A DNA stretch of 64,000 nt, from assembly GCF_004378255.1 (NCBI RefSeq), contig NZ_SNQG01000003.1:558001-622000 (forward strand). The letters run 5' to 3'. Source of the stretch: Mucilaginibacter phyllosphaerae (GTDB lineage: Bacteria > Bacteroidota > Bacteroidia > Sphingobacteriales > Sphingobacteriaceae). The notes beneath the pieces were generated by a model. It worked only from the letters and a program-made list of their open reading frames with translations, searched no databases and was not told where the DNA came from. Numbering within the stretch: position 1 is the stretch's first letter; the number at the start of each line of letters is the position of its first letter. Below are positions 9,530 through 17,466 of this stretch, in pieces. Made by a program: the position numbers and the translations under genes.

Positions 9530-9967
9530 ATGATTGCTAAAGATCTCAGAAGATTAAGCAAGCTATATGTAAAAGTGCTTGCTTTACACCTTCCGCCACC
9601 GCACACAGAATATATGGCTGAGGCAATGTTATTTATTTCCGGCAGCGCGGGGTGCATGAAACAAAGGCAACTTGTAGATTTTATGGAAGTTGACCGGAGA
9701 AGTCTGATGCCAATGCTAAAAGAGCTGCTGGACATAGGTTACCTGCTTGCTACGGAAGATCCCGAATGCAGGAACGAGTATCTTTTTTCGCTGGCCGAAA
9801 ATGGTAAAAAAGTCATGCCTCAGATTCATGAGGCGGTTAGCGCCGCTGAAAAGATCATAGAAGAAAAACTTGGGGAATCCAGATTAAGTTTGTTTAAAAA
9901 GGAGATGGTTCAGATAGAGGTAAGCCTCAAAAGCAAACTGCTTGGTTATGAATTTAAAAAGCCATAA
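9530..9967 (+). CDS. MarR-like regulator, second of a tandem pair
   Basis: 145 residues. It shares the N-terminal helix LRRLSKLYVK with the preceding gene and has an HTH (MKQRQLVDFMEVDRRSLMPM), a degenerate wing (EDPECRNEYLFSLAENGKKV) and a C-terminal dimer helix. The wing lacks the usual DRR turn, so effector or DNA preference probably differs from its neighbour. The 160-nt gap between the two genes suggests separate promoters. The family call is good; targets are unknown. Confidence 0.75.
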   Translation: MIAKDLRRLSKLYVKVLALHLPPPHTEYMAEAMLFISGSAGCMKQRQLVDFMEVDRRSLMPMLKELLDIGYLLATEDPECRNEYLFSLAENGKKVMPQIHEAVSAAEKIIEEKLGESRLSLFKKEMVQIEVSLKSKLLGYEFKKP

Positions 9968-10139
9968 AAAGCTTCTAACCTGCGTTGAGTTAGATTTCGG
10001 TAATCCGTAAGATATATACATGGTAGCCCATCAAATTAATTGTTGCAATTCGAGGTTATTGAACAAAGTGCTTGTATCGCACCAGTCTCCTGACGGAACA
10101 AATTTTAATAATGAAGGTTGTATAACTTTAAGTGTGGAT

Positions 10140-10532
10140 ATGACTACTCAAAATAACATTGATAAGCCAGTTGCCAACCCCGGTGACCATCTGGCTAATG
10201 AACGGACTTTTTTAGCCTGGATCAGGACAAGCATTGCTTTAATGGGTTTCGGCTTTGTGGTGGTTAAATTCAGCCTGTTCATCCGGCAGCTCGCTTTGAT
10301 TTTACCCGGTAAAGTGGTTTTACCAACCAAAGGGTATTCCTCTGAGATCGGTATCTTGTTGGTCGCCATTGGTGCCGCTATGGCATTACTGTCATTTTTC
10401 CGCTACCGTTCAACTGAAAAGCAATTGCTGGATCACGCTTATAAACCATCTTTTTTATTATCCGTTTTCCTGACAGCCTCCATTTTGGTTATTAGTGCTT
10501 TATTGATTTATTATCTTTTACCAAGTATTTAA
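10140..10532 (+). CDS. DUF202/YidH-family inner-membrane protein
   Basis: The start is placed at MTTQNNIDKP, since the DUF202 signature LANERTFLAWIRTSIALMGFGF follows directly. The 40 residues upstream of it in the same frame look non-coding. The 130-residue product has three transmembrane helices (IALMGFGFVVVKF, IGILLVAIGAAMALLSFF, LLSVFLTASILVISALLI). The biochemical role of the family is unknown. It lies just before the first LysR-type box and the TsdA-like gene, so it may mark the edge of the sulfur island rather than belong to it. Confidence 0.85.
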   Translation: MTTQNNIDKPVANPGDHLANERTFLAWIRTSIALMGFGFVVVKFSLFIRQLALILPGKVVLPTKGYSSEIGILLVAIGAAMALLSFFRYRSTEKQLLDHAYKPSFLLSVFLTASILVISALLIYYLLPSI

Positions 10533-10541
10533 TATCGTCAA

Positions 10542-10566
10542 TCATAACTTTTGGTTATTGAACATC
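10542..10566 (+). promoter_or_regulatory. LysR-type box copy 1 (before tsdA-like operon)
   Basis: Contains ATAACTTTTGGTTATTGA then ACATC. The core TAAC-N5-GTTA is a T-N11-A dyad typical of LysR-type regulators. A second short dyad (ATC ... GAT) follows in the next 15 nt. The 18-nt core is identical in copy 3 at 19411. The site ends 70 nt before the cytochrome start. Confidence 0.65.
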
Positions 10567-10636
10567 ACGTTTTGCGATATCACAAGCAGCTATTTTGACT
10601 GTACCTTTGATATATCAATCAAAGAGGACAGCAACA

Positions 10637-11731
10637 ATGGAAGACCCGGATTTAGAAAAAGAGCTCGTTAAAACGATAATTAAAATGTCACGTTATACAA
10701 TCTACATCAGTTGTATCGCGGTCGCCTGTATGGTTATTGTCATCGTTTCCCTGTCAAACATGGGGTCAAACAGCCCGGCGGTAATAGAAGCAACAGCGCC
10801 CGTTAGTACTACTATCCCGTCCACTGAATCCTCCGCCGGTACTACGCCGCGGTCTATTTCGGCTGATGCCTGGAAAGCTCCTGACGAAAGTACCATTCCG
10901 GCAGGCAAAGCAGGTGATGCCATTCGGTACGGCCGGGAGCTGATCGCGCATACCGCCCAATACTTCGGGCCTAAAGGAAGTGTAGCCATGATCACCAACG
11001 GGATGAATTGCCAGAATTGCCACCTGGCAGGCGGTACGAAACTTTTCGGTAACGATTATGCCGGGTTCATCAGCAGCTACCCCAAGATGAGCGGCCGAAG
11101 CGGCAAGGTTGAACCAGCTTCGGAACGCATTGCAGAATGCTTTGAACGCAGTTTAGCGGGCAAGGTGCCCGATACCGCAGGTAAAGAAGTACAATCCATA
11201 TTGGCCTATATGAAATGGATCGGCAAGAGTGTAAAGAAAGGCCAGAAGCTATTTGGCAGTGCAACTGAAAAAATTGCTTTCATGGATCATGCGGCCGACC
11301 CTGCAAAAGGTAAAGAGGTATTTGTAATGAAATGCCAGAGCTGCCACGGCTCCAATGGTGAAGGCCTTTTGAACGCAGATAAAAAGACCTATGCCAACCC
11401 GCCACTATGGGGGAAGCATAGTTATAATGATGGTGCCGGGATGTACCGCTTAACCAACCTTGCCGGATTTGTCAAAAACAACATGCCTTTCGGAGCAACC
11501 TATCAAAGCCCGCAACTAACAGATGAAGAAGCCTGGAACGTATCTGCCTTTATCAATACACAACCCCGGCCGCATAAAGACCAGCACAGGGATTGGACCG
11601 ACCTGAAGAAAAAACCTCTCGATTTTCCGTTTGGCCCTTATGCCGATGGCTTCAGCGAAAAGCAGCACAAACTCGGTCCTTTTAAACCCATCAAAGACGC
11701 ACAAAAAGAATTAACCAGTAAAAAATCATAA
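10637..11731 (+). CDS. tsdA: TsdA-like dihaem cytochrome c (thiosulfate dehydrogenase)
   Basis: Start at MEDPDL; a start 42 nt upstream is possible. The 364-residue protein has an N-terminal membrane anchor (YTIYISCIAVACMVIVIV), then two class I cytochrome c domains with haem motifs CQNCH (125-129) and CQSCH (233-237). ERIAECFERS places Cys168 where TsdA has the cysteine ligand of haem 1, and PPLWG, GAGMYRLTN and NNMPFG match the second TsdA domain. TsdA joins two thiosulfates into tetrathionate in the periplasm, or runs in reverse. The neighbouring DsrE-like, exporter and rhodanese genes support a sulfur role. A related dihaem cytochrome of other specificity is possible. Confidence 0.8.
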   Translation: MEDPDLEKELVKTIIKMSRYTIYISCIAVACMVIVIVSLSNMGSNSPAVIEATAPVSTTIPSTESSAGTTPRSISADAWKAPDESTIPAGKAGDAIRYGRELIAHTAQYFGPKGSVAMITNGMNCQNCHLAGGTKLFGNDYAGFISSYPKMSGRSGKVEPASERIAECFERSLAGKVPDTAGKEVQSILAYMKWIGKSVKKGQKLFGSATEKIAFMDHAADPAKGKEVFVMKCQSCHGSNGEGLLNADKKTYANPPLWGKHSYNDGAGMYRLTNLAGFVKNNMPFGATYQSPQLTDEEAWNVSAFINTQPRPHKDQHRDWTDLKKKPLDFPFGPYADGFSEKQHKLGPFKPIKDAQKELTSKKS

Positions 11732-11744
11732 ACAAATAGAAAAC

Positions 11745-12203
11745 ATGAAAAAGTACGCTTTCCTACTCGCAGCATTCGCGCTGATCGCTTTTGTAAAACC
11801 TGCCACAGCGCAACAAACAGATCCGGCCACCTTTACCGGTGCCGAAGCTAAACTTAAACATTATAATGCTTTATACATCCTTAACTCTAATGATGAGAAA
11901 AGGATCAAAGGGACGCTGCGTAATATCGACAACGCGATTGAAGATCCACGGCTGAAAGGTAAACTGCATGTCGAACTGGTCGCTTTTGGTGATGGCGTAG
12001 CCGTATTTATGAAAAACGGTGCTTACGAACAGGCTTTGAAAGATCTGCAGGCCAAAGGGGTAATCTTAGCACAGTGCAACAACACGATCAGGGAACGTAA
12101 AATAGACAAGGCCGATCTTTTCCCTTTTATTTCCTATGTGCCCAGCGGCAATGGCGAGATCATTATCCGTCAATACGAAGGATGGGCGACCGTACACCCG
12201 TAA
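11745..12203 (+). CDS. Periplasmic DsrE-family protein
   Basis: 152 residues with a signal peptide (MKKYAFLLAAFALIAFVKPATAQ). The mature part has the DsrE/DsrF Rossmann-like fold: HYNALYILNSND, NAIEDPRLKGKLHVELVAFGDGV, then VILAQCNNT with a single conserved Cys111. Cytoplasmic DsrE proteins carry sulfane sulfur on such a cysteine. Exported versions are common in Bacteroidota next to thiosulfate and cytochrome genes. It begins 14 nt after the TsdA-like gene, so co-transcription is likely. A role as periplasmic sulfur carrier or persulfide binder is inference. Confidence 0.82.
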   Translation: MKKYAFLLAAFALIAFVKPATAQQTDPATFTGAEAKLKHYNALYILNSNDEKRIKGTLRNIDNAIEDPRLKGKLHVELVAFGDGVAVFMKNGAYEQALKDLQAKGVILAQCNNTIRERKIDKADLFPFISYVPSGNGEIIIRQYEGWATVHP

Positions 12204-12236
12204 TCCATATCACCAATTCAGTTTAAATAACAGCTC

Positions 12237-13154
12237 ATGAAATATCTTCAGATAATATCCACAATAGCCATAATAATCGCCCTGGGTGGCCAGGTAAAAG
12301 CACAGGATCACCGCTTTGATCCGCCGTGGAATACCCCGCCGGAAAGTAAGGTCATGTTTACCGTGCCCGGCGTAGATAACGTACCCGATCTGTTCGGCGA
12401 CATTATCGATCCGCAGTTAGTCGTATTCTTTGCCGGGAACCAGTTCATGTGCATAGACGACCTGATGGCAGCTTTTAAAAAGGAACACCCGCAATACCAG
12501 CGCATTTTTGCGGAAACTTTACCGCCGGGAATTTTAGCCAAGCAGATCATCGGTGGCTCCATCACCATCGCCAACATGCGCATCACTTTAAAACCGGATG
12601 TTTATACCGCTGGTAAAAGCCGCACCGACCAGATGCCGGAATATTTCAGCAGAACAGAACCTTATGCTTATAACCGTTTGGCCATTATGGTTCAGAAGGG
12701 CAATCCAAAAAATGTAAAAGGACTGAAAGACCTGGGCCGTGCGGATGTACGGGTCAGTATGCCGAACCCGGAATGGGAAGGTATTGGAAAGCGCATTGAA
12801 GAAGCCTATGTATTAGCCGGAACAGAAACTTTGCGTAAAACGATCATGGAAGACAAAGTCAAGGATAGCACTACCTACCTTACGCAGATCCACCACCGCC
12901 AAACACCCATGCGCATTTTATACAACCAATCGGATGCGGCACCCGTATGGTATAGTGAGGCTTATTATCAAATGATGATCAAACACCCTACAGACCTGGT
13001 AGAGATACCTGCTAAAGAAAACATCAACGCCACTTACGTTGCCGGGCAAATGAAAAATGCACCGCATTCACAGGCAGCGAAAGATTTTATGGATTTTTTG
13101 ATCAGCCCGACGGCCAAAGCGATTTACCGCAAATACGGATTTACAACTAAATAA
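12237..13154 (+). CDS. Periplasmic solute-binding protein (ModA/sulfate-binding-like)
   Basis: 305 residues with a signal peptide ending QVKAQ. The body is a type II periplasmic binding fold: VVFFAGNQFMCIDDLMAAFKKEHP, then NRLAIMVQKGNPKNVKGLKDLG and RVSMPNPEWEGIG, ending in FMDFLISPTAKAIYRKYGF, the usual C-terminus of ModA/AcfC-type oxyanion binders. An unusual 40-residue insertion lies before the first strand. It is followed 2 nt later by a second binding protein. No ABC permease or ATPase is present in the window, so it may be a sensor or carrier, or serve a transporter elsewhere. The ligand is unknown; a sulfur oxyanion fits the setting. Confidence 0.75.
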   Translation: MKYLQIISTIAIIIALGGQVKAQDHRFDPPWNTPPESKVMFTVPGVDNVPDLFGDIIDPQLVVFFAGNQFMCIDDLMAAFKKEHPQYQRIFAETLPPGILAKQIIGGSITIANMRITLKPDVYTAGKSRTDQMPEYFSRTEPYAYNRLAIMVQKGNPKNVKGLKDLGRADVRVSMPNPEWEGIGKRIEEAYVLAGTETLRKTIMEDKVKDSTTYLTQIHHRQTPMRILYNQSDAAPVWYSEAYYQMMIKHPTDLVEIPAKENINATYVAGQMKNAPHSQAAKDFMDFLISPTAKAIYRKYGFTTK

Positions 13155-13155
13155 G

Positions 13156-13896
13156 ATGAGAAAATATATGTTATTGCTGATCGCCACCATAGGTTGCCTG
13201 TCAGTTTTCGCCCAAACCGATACCCTGCATGTTTATGGCCCTGGTGGCCCGCTATCCGCCATGCAGGATTGTGCTAAAGTGTTTACTACAAAAACTGGCA
13301 TCCCGGTAATTGTGGCGGGAGGTCCAGAGCCTAAATGGTTGGCGCAGGCCGGGCAAAATGCCGATGTAATTTATGGTGGTGCCGAGTATATGCTTACGCA
13401 GTTTATTCAGGCCCATCCGGGCATGGTTGATGCCAGTACAAGAGTAGAGTTGTACAAAAGAAAAGCTGCCATTTTGGTCAGACCGGGAAACCCTAAACAT
13501 ATTGCAACGCTGAAAGACCTGACGAGGCCAGGGGTTCATATTTTAGATGTGAACGGCGCAGGGCAGTTTGGATTGTGGGAAGATGTCGCCGGAAAAGAGG
13601 ATTTAATCGGAAGTATCCAACAAAATATCGCAGGATCATTCGCCAATACTGCTTTAGGTATAGAGGCCTGGAAAAAAGATAATACCTATGACGCCTGGAT
13701 CACTTATGCATCTTGGCATGAAAATTTGAAAACGATCACTCAAACAGTAGAATTACCGATATCATTGCGTTTATACCGGGGTACGCCGGTAGCAATAACT
13801 ACTAACAGCAAGCATGTTGCGCAGGCTAAACAATTTGTTCAGTTCCTAAAAAGTACGGAAGGTCACACGATATTTAAAAAATGGGGTTGGGAATAA
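13156..13896 (+). CDS. AcfC-like periplasmic binding protein
   Basis: 246 residues, signal peptide MRKYMLLLIATIGCLSVFAQ. The mature N-terminus LHVYGPGGPLSAMQDCAKVF and GGPEPKWLAQA are hallmarks of AcfC-type ModA relatives; ILVRPGNPKHIATLKDLTRPG and GQFGLWEDVAG follow in the family order. AcfC proteins bind small anions, sulfate among the candidates. The gene starts 2 nt after the other binding protein, and the operon appears to end here: a LysR-type box begins 3 nt after its stop. Family call strong, ligand inferred. Confidence 0.8.
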   Translation: MRKYMLLLIATIGCLSVFAQTDTLHVYGPGGPLSAMQDCAKVFTTKTGIPVIVAGGPEPKWLAQAGQNADVIYGGAEYMLTQFIQAHPGMVDASTRVELYKRKAAILVRPGNPKHIATLKDLTRPGVHILDVNGAGQFGLWEDVAGKEDLIGSIQQNIAGSFANTALGIEAWKKDNTYDAWITYASWHENLKTITQTVELPISLRLYRGTPVAITTNSKHVAQAKQFVQFLKSTEGHTIFKKWGWE

Positions 13897-13898
13897 AT

Positions 13899-13923
13899 CA
13901 ATAACTTTACATTATCAATCATC
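13899..13923 (+). promoter_or_regulatory. LysR-type box copy 2 (before small peptide/LysR unit)
   Basis: CAATAACTTTACATTATC followed by AATCATC. It matches copy 3 at 20 of 25 positions, keeping the left arm CAATAACTTT, the TTAT and the terminal ATCATC. A second inverted repeat, TCATC ... GATGA, follows within 20 nt. It sits 88 nt before a 48-codon frame and 228 nt before lysR, a normal autoregulatory position. Confidence 0.55.
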
Positions 13924-13986
13924 TATAATGGTGATGAAAACAGTGCGATTTCATGATTGATTTTTGAACAACAAATCAAACAGATC

Positions 13987-14133
13987 ATGAAAACTTTACA
14001 AAATTTAACACATTACCAATTTTCAGAACAAACCTTTGCTTTAGGAGAAAAGATCATTAATGTAAGCATATACATAGCAGCTTTTGCATTTATGATATTT
14101 CCTTTTGCTATACTATTTTTAAGATTATGTTAG
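13987..14133 (+). CDS. 48-residue single-helix membrane peptide upstream of lysR
   Basis: A short frame, MKTLQNLTHYQFSEQTFALG then EKIINV, followed by one hydrophobic helix (SIYIAAFAFMIFPFAILFL) and RLC. The stop overlaps the LysR start by 7 nt, so the two would be translationally coupled. The 5' half is polar with plausible codon use, and the region is otherwise unexplained. It could be a small regulatory or transporter-associated peptide. No homologue is recognised and the gene could be spurious. Confidence 0.5.
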   Translation: MKTLQNLTHYQFSEQTFALGEKIINVSIYIAAFAFMIFPFAILFLRLC

Positions 14134-15023
14134 ACTTCCGCCTCCAGGTATTTTATACTGTTGCCAAACGGCTCAATTTCACCAAAGCTTCAGCTGAATT
14201 GTATATCAGCCAGCCCGCGGTTACCAAGCACATTAAGGAACTGGAAGCGGAATATAAAACCAGCCTTTTTGAACGGAGTGGCAATAAAAAAATAATATTG
14301 ACCCCGGCGGGTGATATGTTACTGCAATATGCAGACAAACTCTTAGCTATTTACAAAGAATTGGAGTTTGACATGAACTTGTTGGTGAAACAACATATGG
14401 GTACGTTACGTATTGGTGGCAGCAATACCGTTTCCCAGTATGTTATACCACCGGTTTTAGCCCAGTTTCATCAAAGATTCAAAGATGTGCAAGTCAACTT
14501 GGTTACCGGCAACACTGAGCAAATAGAGCAGGCACTGTTAAACAAGGAAATTGACCTCGGTATTGTAGAAGGAATACACCGAAACCCACAGATTAAATAC
14601 CAGGAGTTTATCGCAGATGAATTGGTGTTGGTGTGTAGTATCAAAAATAACACGATCAAAAAAGATGCTATTAAACCGGAAGAGTTAAAAAGTTTGCCGC
14701 TGTTATTACGCGAGCCGGGATCAGGTACGCTGGATGTTATTGCCCACGCCTTAAAACCCTTTGATATCAAAATTGCCGATCTTCAAACAGAAATGCAATT
14801 GGGTGGAACCGAAAGCATCAAATCTTATTTAATGCACAGCAATTGCTTTGCTTTCCTTTCGGTACAATCCATTTTAAACGAGTTAAAAACCAATTCCCTC
14901 AAAATAATAGATATTAAAGACCTAACCATTGAACGCCCGTTTTATTTTATCCAGCCGCACGGCCAACCAGCGTCACTGGCAGAATTATTCATGCGTTTTA
15001 CGAAAAGCTATAAAGCGATTTGA
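14127..15023 (+). CDS. LysR-family regulator of the sulfur island
   Basis: 298 residues: an N-terminal winged helix (MLDFRLQVFYTVAKRLNFTK, then SAELYISQPAVTKHIKELE), linker helix, and a LysR substrate-binding domain (GTLRIGGSNTVSQYVIPPVL, DLGIVEG, LREPGSGT). CysB/CysL-type proteins of this layout sense sulfur compounds. The gene lies in the centre of the island, directly after one of three T-N11-A boxes, so it is the obvious regulator of the cytochrome, exporter and yeiH units. Its stop is 20 nt before the next regulator. The effector is unknown. Confidence 0.9.
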   Translation: MLDFRLQVFYTVAKRLNFTKASAELYISQPAVTKHIKELEAEYKTSLFERSGNKKIILTPAGDMLLQYADKLLAIYKELEFDMNLLVKQHMGTLRIGGSNTVSQYVIPPVLAQFHQRFKDVQVNLVTGNTEQIEQALLNKEIDLGIVEGIHRNPQIKYQEFIADELVLVCSIKNNTIKKDAIKPEELKSLPLLLREPGSGTLDVIAHALKPFDIKIADLQTEMQLGGTESIKSYLMHSNCFAFLSVQSILNELKTNSLKIIDIKDLTIERPFYFIQPHGQPASLAELFMRFTKSYKAI

Positions 15024-15042
15024 TCATCATATCTTTATCACG

Positions 15043-15651
15043 ATGAAATTATTTGGAACTATTTTAGAAGAGGATTTACGTGCCAACAGCCAGCTGAAAA
15101 CCCTGCCGGCCGAAACGGTGATGATGCAATCGAATAGTTATATCCGATCCATTCCGGTGGTGCTATCCGGCAGCATGCGTGTAATGCGCGAAGATGAAGA
15201 TGGCCGCGAAATATTGCTTTACTATATCAAACCAGGCGAAAGCTGCATTATGTCTTTTTTAGCCGGGATACATGAAGATACCAGCAAAGTCAAATTGGTG
15301 GTGGAAGAAGATTCCGAAGTATTGATGCTACCTATAGCCAAAGCCAGTGAATGGATCAAGGTATATCCGGAATGGGCCGACTTTATCTTTAAACTTTATC
15401 ATAAGCGTTTTGAAGAATTGCTCGAGGTGATCAATGCGGTTGCCTTTCAAAAGTTAGACGACCGGATCGTTTCCTTGCTGAAAAGAAAAGCGAATGTTTA
15501 CGGATCGAATGAGTTTAGTATAACCCATCAACAACTGGCCGAAGAGTTAGGTACCACGCGCGAGGTAGTTTCCCGACTGTTGAAACAAATGGAAAAACAG
15601 GAATTAATTACGCTTTCCAGAAATAAGATCTCTTTAAATATCCCTCTGTAA
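15043..15651 (+). CDS. Crp/Fnr-family transcriptional regulator
   Basis: Start at MKLFGTILEE; a longer frame runs back into lysR and is rejected. The 202-residue product has a cyclic-nucleotide-binding-like beta-roll (VVLSGSMRVMREDEDGREIL, YYIKPGESCIMS) and a C-terminal HTH (ITHQQLAEELGTTREVVSRLLKQME). Cysteines are too few for an Fnr Fe-S cluster. It follows lysR by 20 nt and precedes the exporter genes, so redox or sulfur-linked control of this unit is plausible. Bacteroidota have many such regulators with unknown ligands. Confidence 0.88.
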   Translation: MKLFGTILEEDLRANSQLKTLPAETVMMQSNSYIRSIPVVLSGSMRVMREDEDGREILLYYIKPGESCIMSFLAGIHEDTSKVKLVVEEDSEVLMLPIAKASEWIKVYPEWADFIFKLYHKRFEELLEVINAVAFQKLDDRIVSLLKRKANVYGSNEFSITHQQLAEELGTTREVVSRLLKQMEKQELITLSRNKISLNIPL

Positions 15652-15696
15652 CATAGGTCACCAACCGTTAGCTGCGCAAGCGCTATTTTTGTTTCC

Positions 15697-16485
15697 ATGG
15701 AAATAGCAGGATACGCATTGGCAATTTTGATCGGCTTATCATTAGGTCTCATTGGCGGTGGCGGCTCTATCTTAACCGTGCCCATCCTGGTTTATTGCTT
15801 TAAGATAGACCCCGTGATAGCAACCACTTATTCGCTTTTTGTGGTTGGTATAACCAGCTCGGCAGGTGCGCTAAGCCATTACCGCAAAGGTAACATGAAT
15901 TTTAAAATAGCTTTTGTATTTGGTATTCCATCATTAATAGCTGTATTCATCATGCGTAAATGGGTGATGCCTGCTGTGCCGCATCATTTGCTCAATATTG
16001 GTTCGTTTGAACTTACCAAGCCAGTCTTATTAATGCTTGTTTTCGCGATGTTAATGTTGGCCGCTTCCATTTCGATGATCAGGAAGAAAAAAGAAATTTT
16101 AGTTTCCGACTCACAGTTGAGCTATACCAAATTGGTGATCCAAAGTATTATAGTTGGCATCATCACCGGTTTTGTAGGCGTGGGCGGTGGCTTTTTAATC
16201 ATTCCATCGCTGGTTTTGTTTGCCGGTTTGTCCATGAAAAAAGCCGTGGGCACATCCTTAATGGTAATGACCATCAGTTCATTGTTAGGCGTATTGGGTG
16301 ACGTAAGCCGGCATGCCCCAATCGATTATAAATTCTTATTGCTGTTTTCAGCATTTGCCATAGCCGGAATTATAACGGGCAGCTATTTAACCAAATATAT
16401 AAGCGAAACAAAACTAAAGCCTGCTTTTGGCGGGTTTGTGTTGCTGATGGGCATATTTATATTGATCACAACTTTAACAAAATAA
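15697..16485 (+). CDS. TauE/SafE-family sulfite/sulfur-compound exporter
   Basis: 262 residues, about eight transmembrane helices, with the two repeated TauE/SafE half-signatures: [18 protein letters not shown] in the first half and [20 protein letters not shown] in the second. Family members move sulfite, sulfoacetate or other organosulfur anions across the inner membrane. It sits between the Crp-like regulator and the YeeE genes in what looks like one transcript. This gives the island an exit for oxidised sulfur. The exact substrate is inferred. Confidence 0.9.
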   Translation: MEIAGYALAILIGLSLGLIGGGGSILTVPILVYCFKIDPVIATTYSLFVVGITSSAGALSHYRKGNMNFKIAFVFGIPSLIAVFIMRKWVMPAVPHHLLNIGSFELTKPVLLMLVFAMLMLAASISMIRKKKEILVSDSQLSYTKLVIQSIIVGIITGFVGVGGGFLIIPSLVLFAGLSMKKAVGTSLMVMTISSLLGVLGDVSRHAPIDYKFLLLFSAFAIAGIITGSYLTKYISETKLKPAFGGFVLLMGIFILITTLTK

Positions 16486-16486
16486 T

Positions 16487-17048
16487 ATGGATATCATTAA
16501 ACAACCCTTGGCCCTGGTATGTGGCAGGTCCCCTGATCGGGTTGATCGTACCAGCTTTATTACTTTTAGGTAATAAAACTTTTGGTATTTCCGGAACGCT
16601 TAGACAGGTCTGCGCTGCCTGCATCCCCGCCAATATTTCATTCTTTAAGTATGACTGGAAAAAGGAGAGCTGGAATCTTTTTTTTGCAGCCGGAATTATT
16701 ATAGGCGGCTTTATTGCTACCTACCTGCTGTCAAACGCCGGGCAGGTAAATATCAATCCACATACGACAGCGCTGCTGCAGCAGGAAGGTGTCAAGGATT
16801 TTAGCGGTTTATTGCCGCAGGATATATTCAGCTTTAGTCAGCTGTTCACCCTGCGTGGATTTATTTTTATTGTTGTGGGTGGTTTCCTGGTTGGTTTCGG
16901 AACCCGGTATGCGGTAGGCTGCACTTCAGGCCATGCCATCATGGGGATATCTTCTTTACAGTGGCCATCTTTAGTGGCAACCTGTTGCTTTATGATCGGC
17001 GGATTTGTGATGACCTGGTTCATTTTACCTTATTTATTACAGTTATGA
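16487..17048 (+). CDS. YeeE/YedE-family transporter, N-terminal half; apparent 1-nt frameshift near start
   Basis: YeeE/YedE (TsuA-type) proteins carry thiosulfate or other sulfur species through the inner membrane. The body shows [11 protein letters not shown] and [16 protein letters not shown], the cysteine motifs of the family, and five or so helices. A native start would be ATG at 16487 giving MDIIKQP, and the expected continuation [12 protein letters not shown] is present but one base out of frame: CCCTTGG at 16505-16511 has one T too many. Without that T the protein is 186 residues. As written, only a GTG at 16521 opens the frame (175 residues). It overlaps the next half-gene by 4 nt. 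Confidence 0.82.
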
Positions 17049-17455
17049 AAAATGTCAAATTCTTAGTAGTAGGGATGCTCTTCGGTATTATCCTCGTCAA
17101 ATCCGAAGTGATCTCCTGGTTCCGGATACAGGAAATGTTCCGCTTACAAGCCTTCCATATGTATGGGATCATCGGTAGCGCCATAGTCGTAGGCATCATT
17201 TCAATTCAGCTCATCAAACGGTTTCAGTTAACGACCATACACGGAGAAAAAATTGTTATTGCTGACAAAACATTTCATTGGGGTAATGTCTACGGTGGAT
17301 TGATTTTCGGTTTAGGCTGGGCAATAACCGGAGCTTGTCCGGGACCGCTTTTCGCCGAGATCGGCAGCGGCTTCTTCGTAATTATAGTTACGCTGTTAAG
17401 CGCGATTGCGGGAACTTGGACTTATGGTTTATTAAGGGAGAAATTGCCTCATTAA
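17045..17455 (+). CDS. YeeE/YedE-family transporter, C-terminal half (DUF6691-type)
   Basis: Start at [10 protein letters not shown], whose ATGA overlaps the previous stop. 136 residues with four hydrophobic segments and the motif TGACPGP, the second-half cysteine signature of YeeE/YedE. Together with the preceding gene it makes a split version of the single-chain thiosulfate transporter, an arrangement common in Bacteroidota. It is followed 11 nt later by the MBL-rhodanese gene, linking uptake or release of sulfane sulfur with its oxidation. Confidence 0.88.
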   Translation: MKNVKFLVVGMLFGIILVKSEVISWFRIQEMFRLQAFHMYGIIGSAIVVGIISIQLIKRFQLTTIHGEKIVIADKTFHWGNVYGGLIFGLGWAITGACPGPLFAEIGSGFFVIIVTLLSAIAGTWTYGLLREKLPH

Positions 17456-17466
17456 TAATAGATAAA

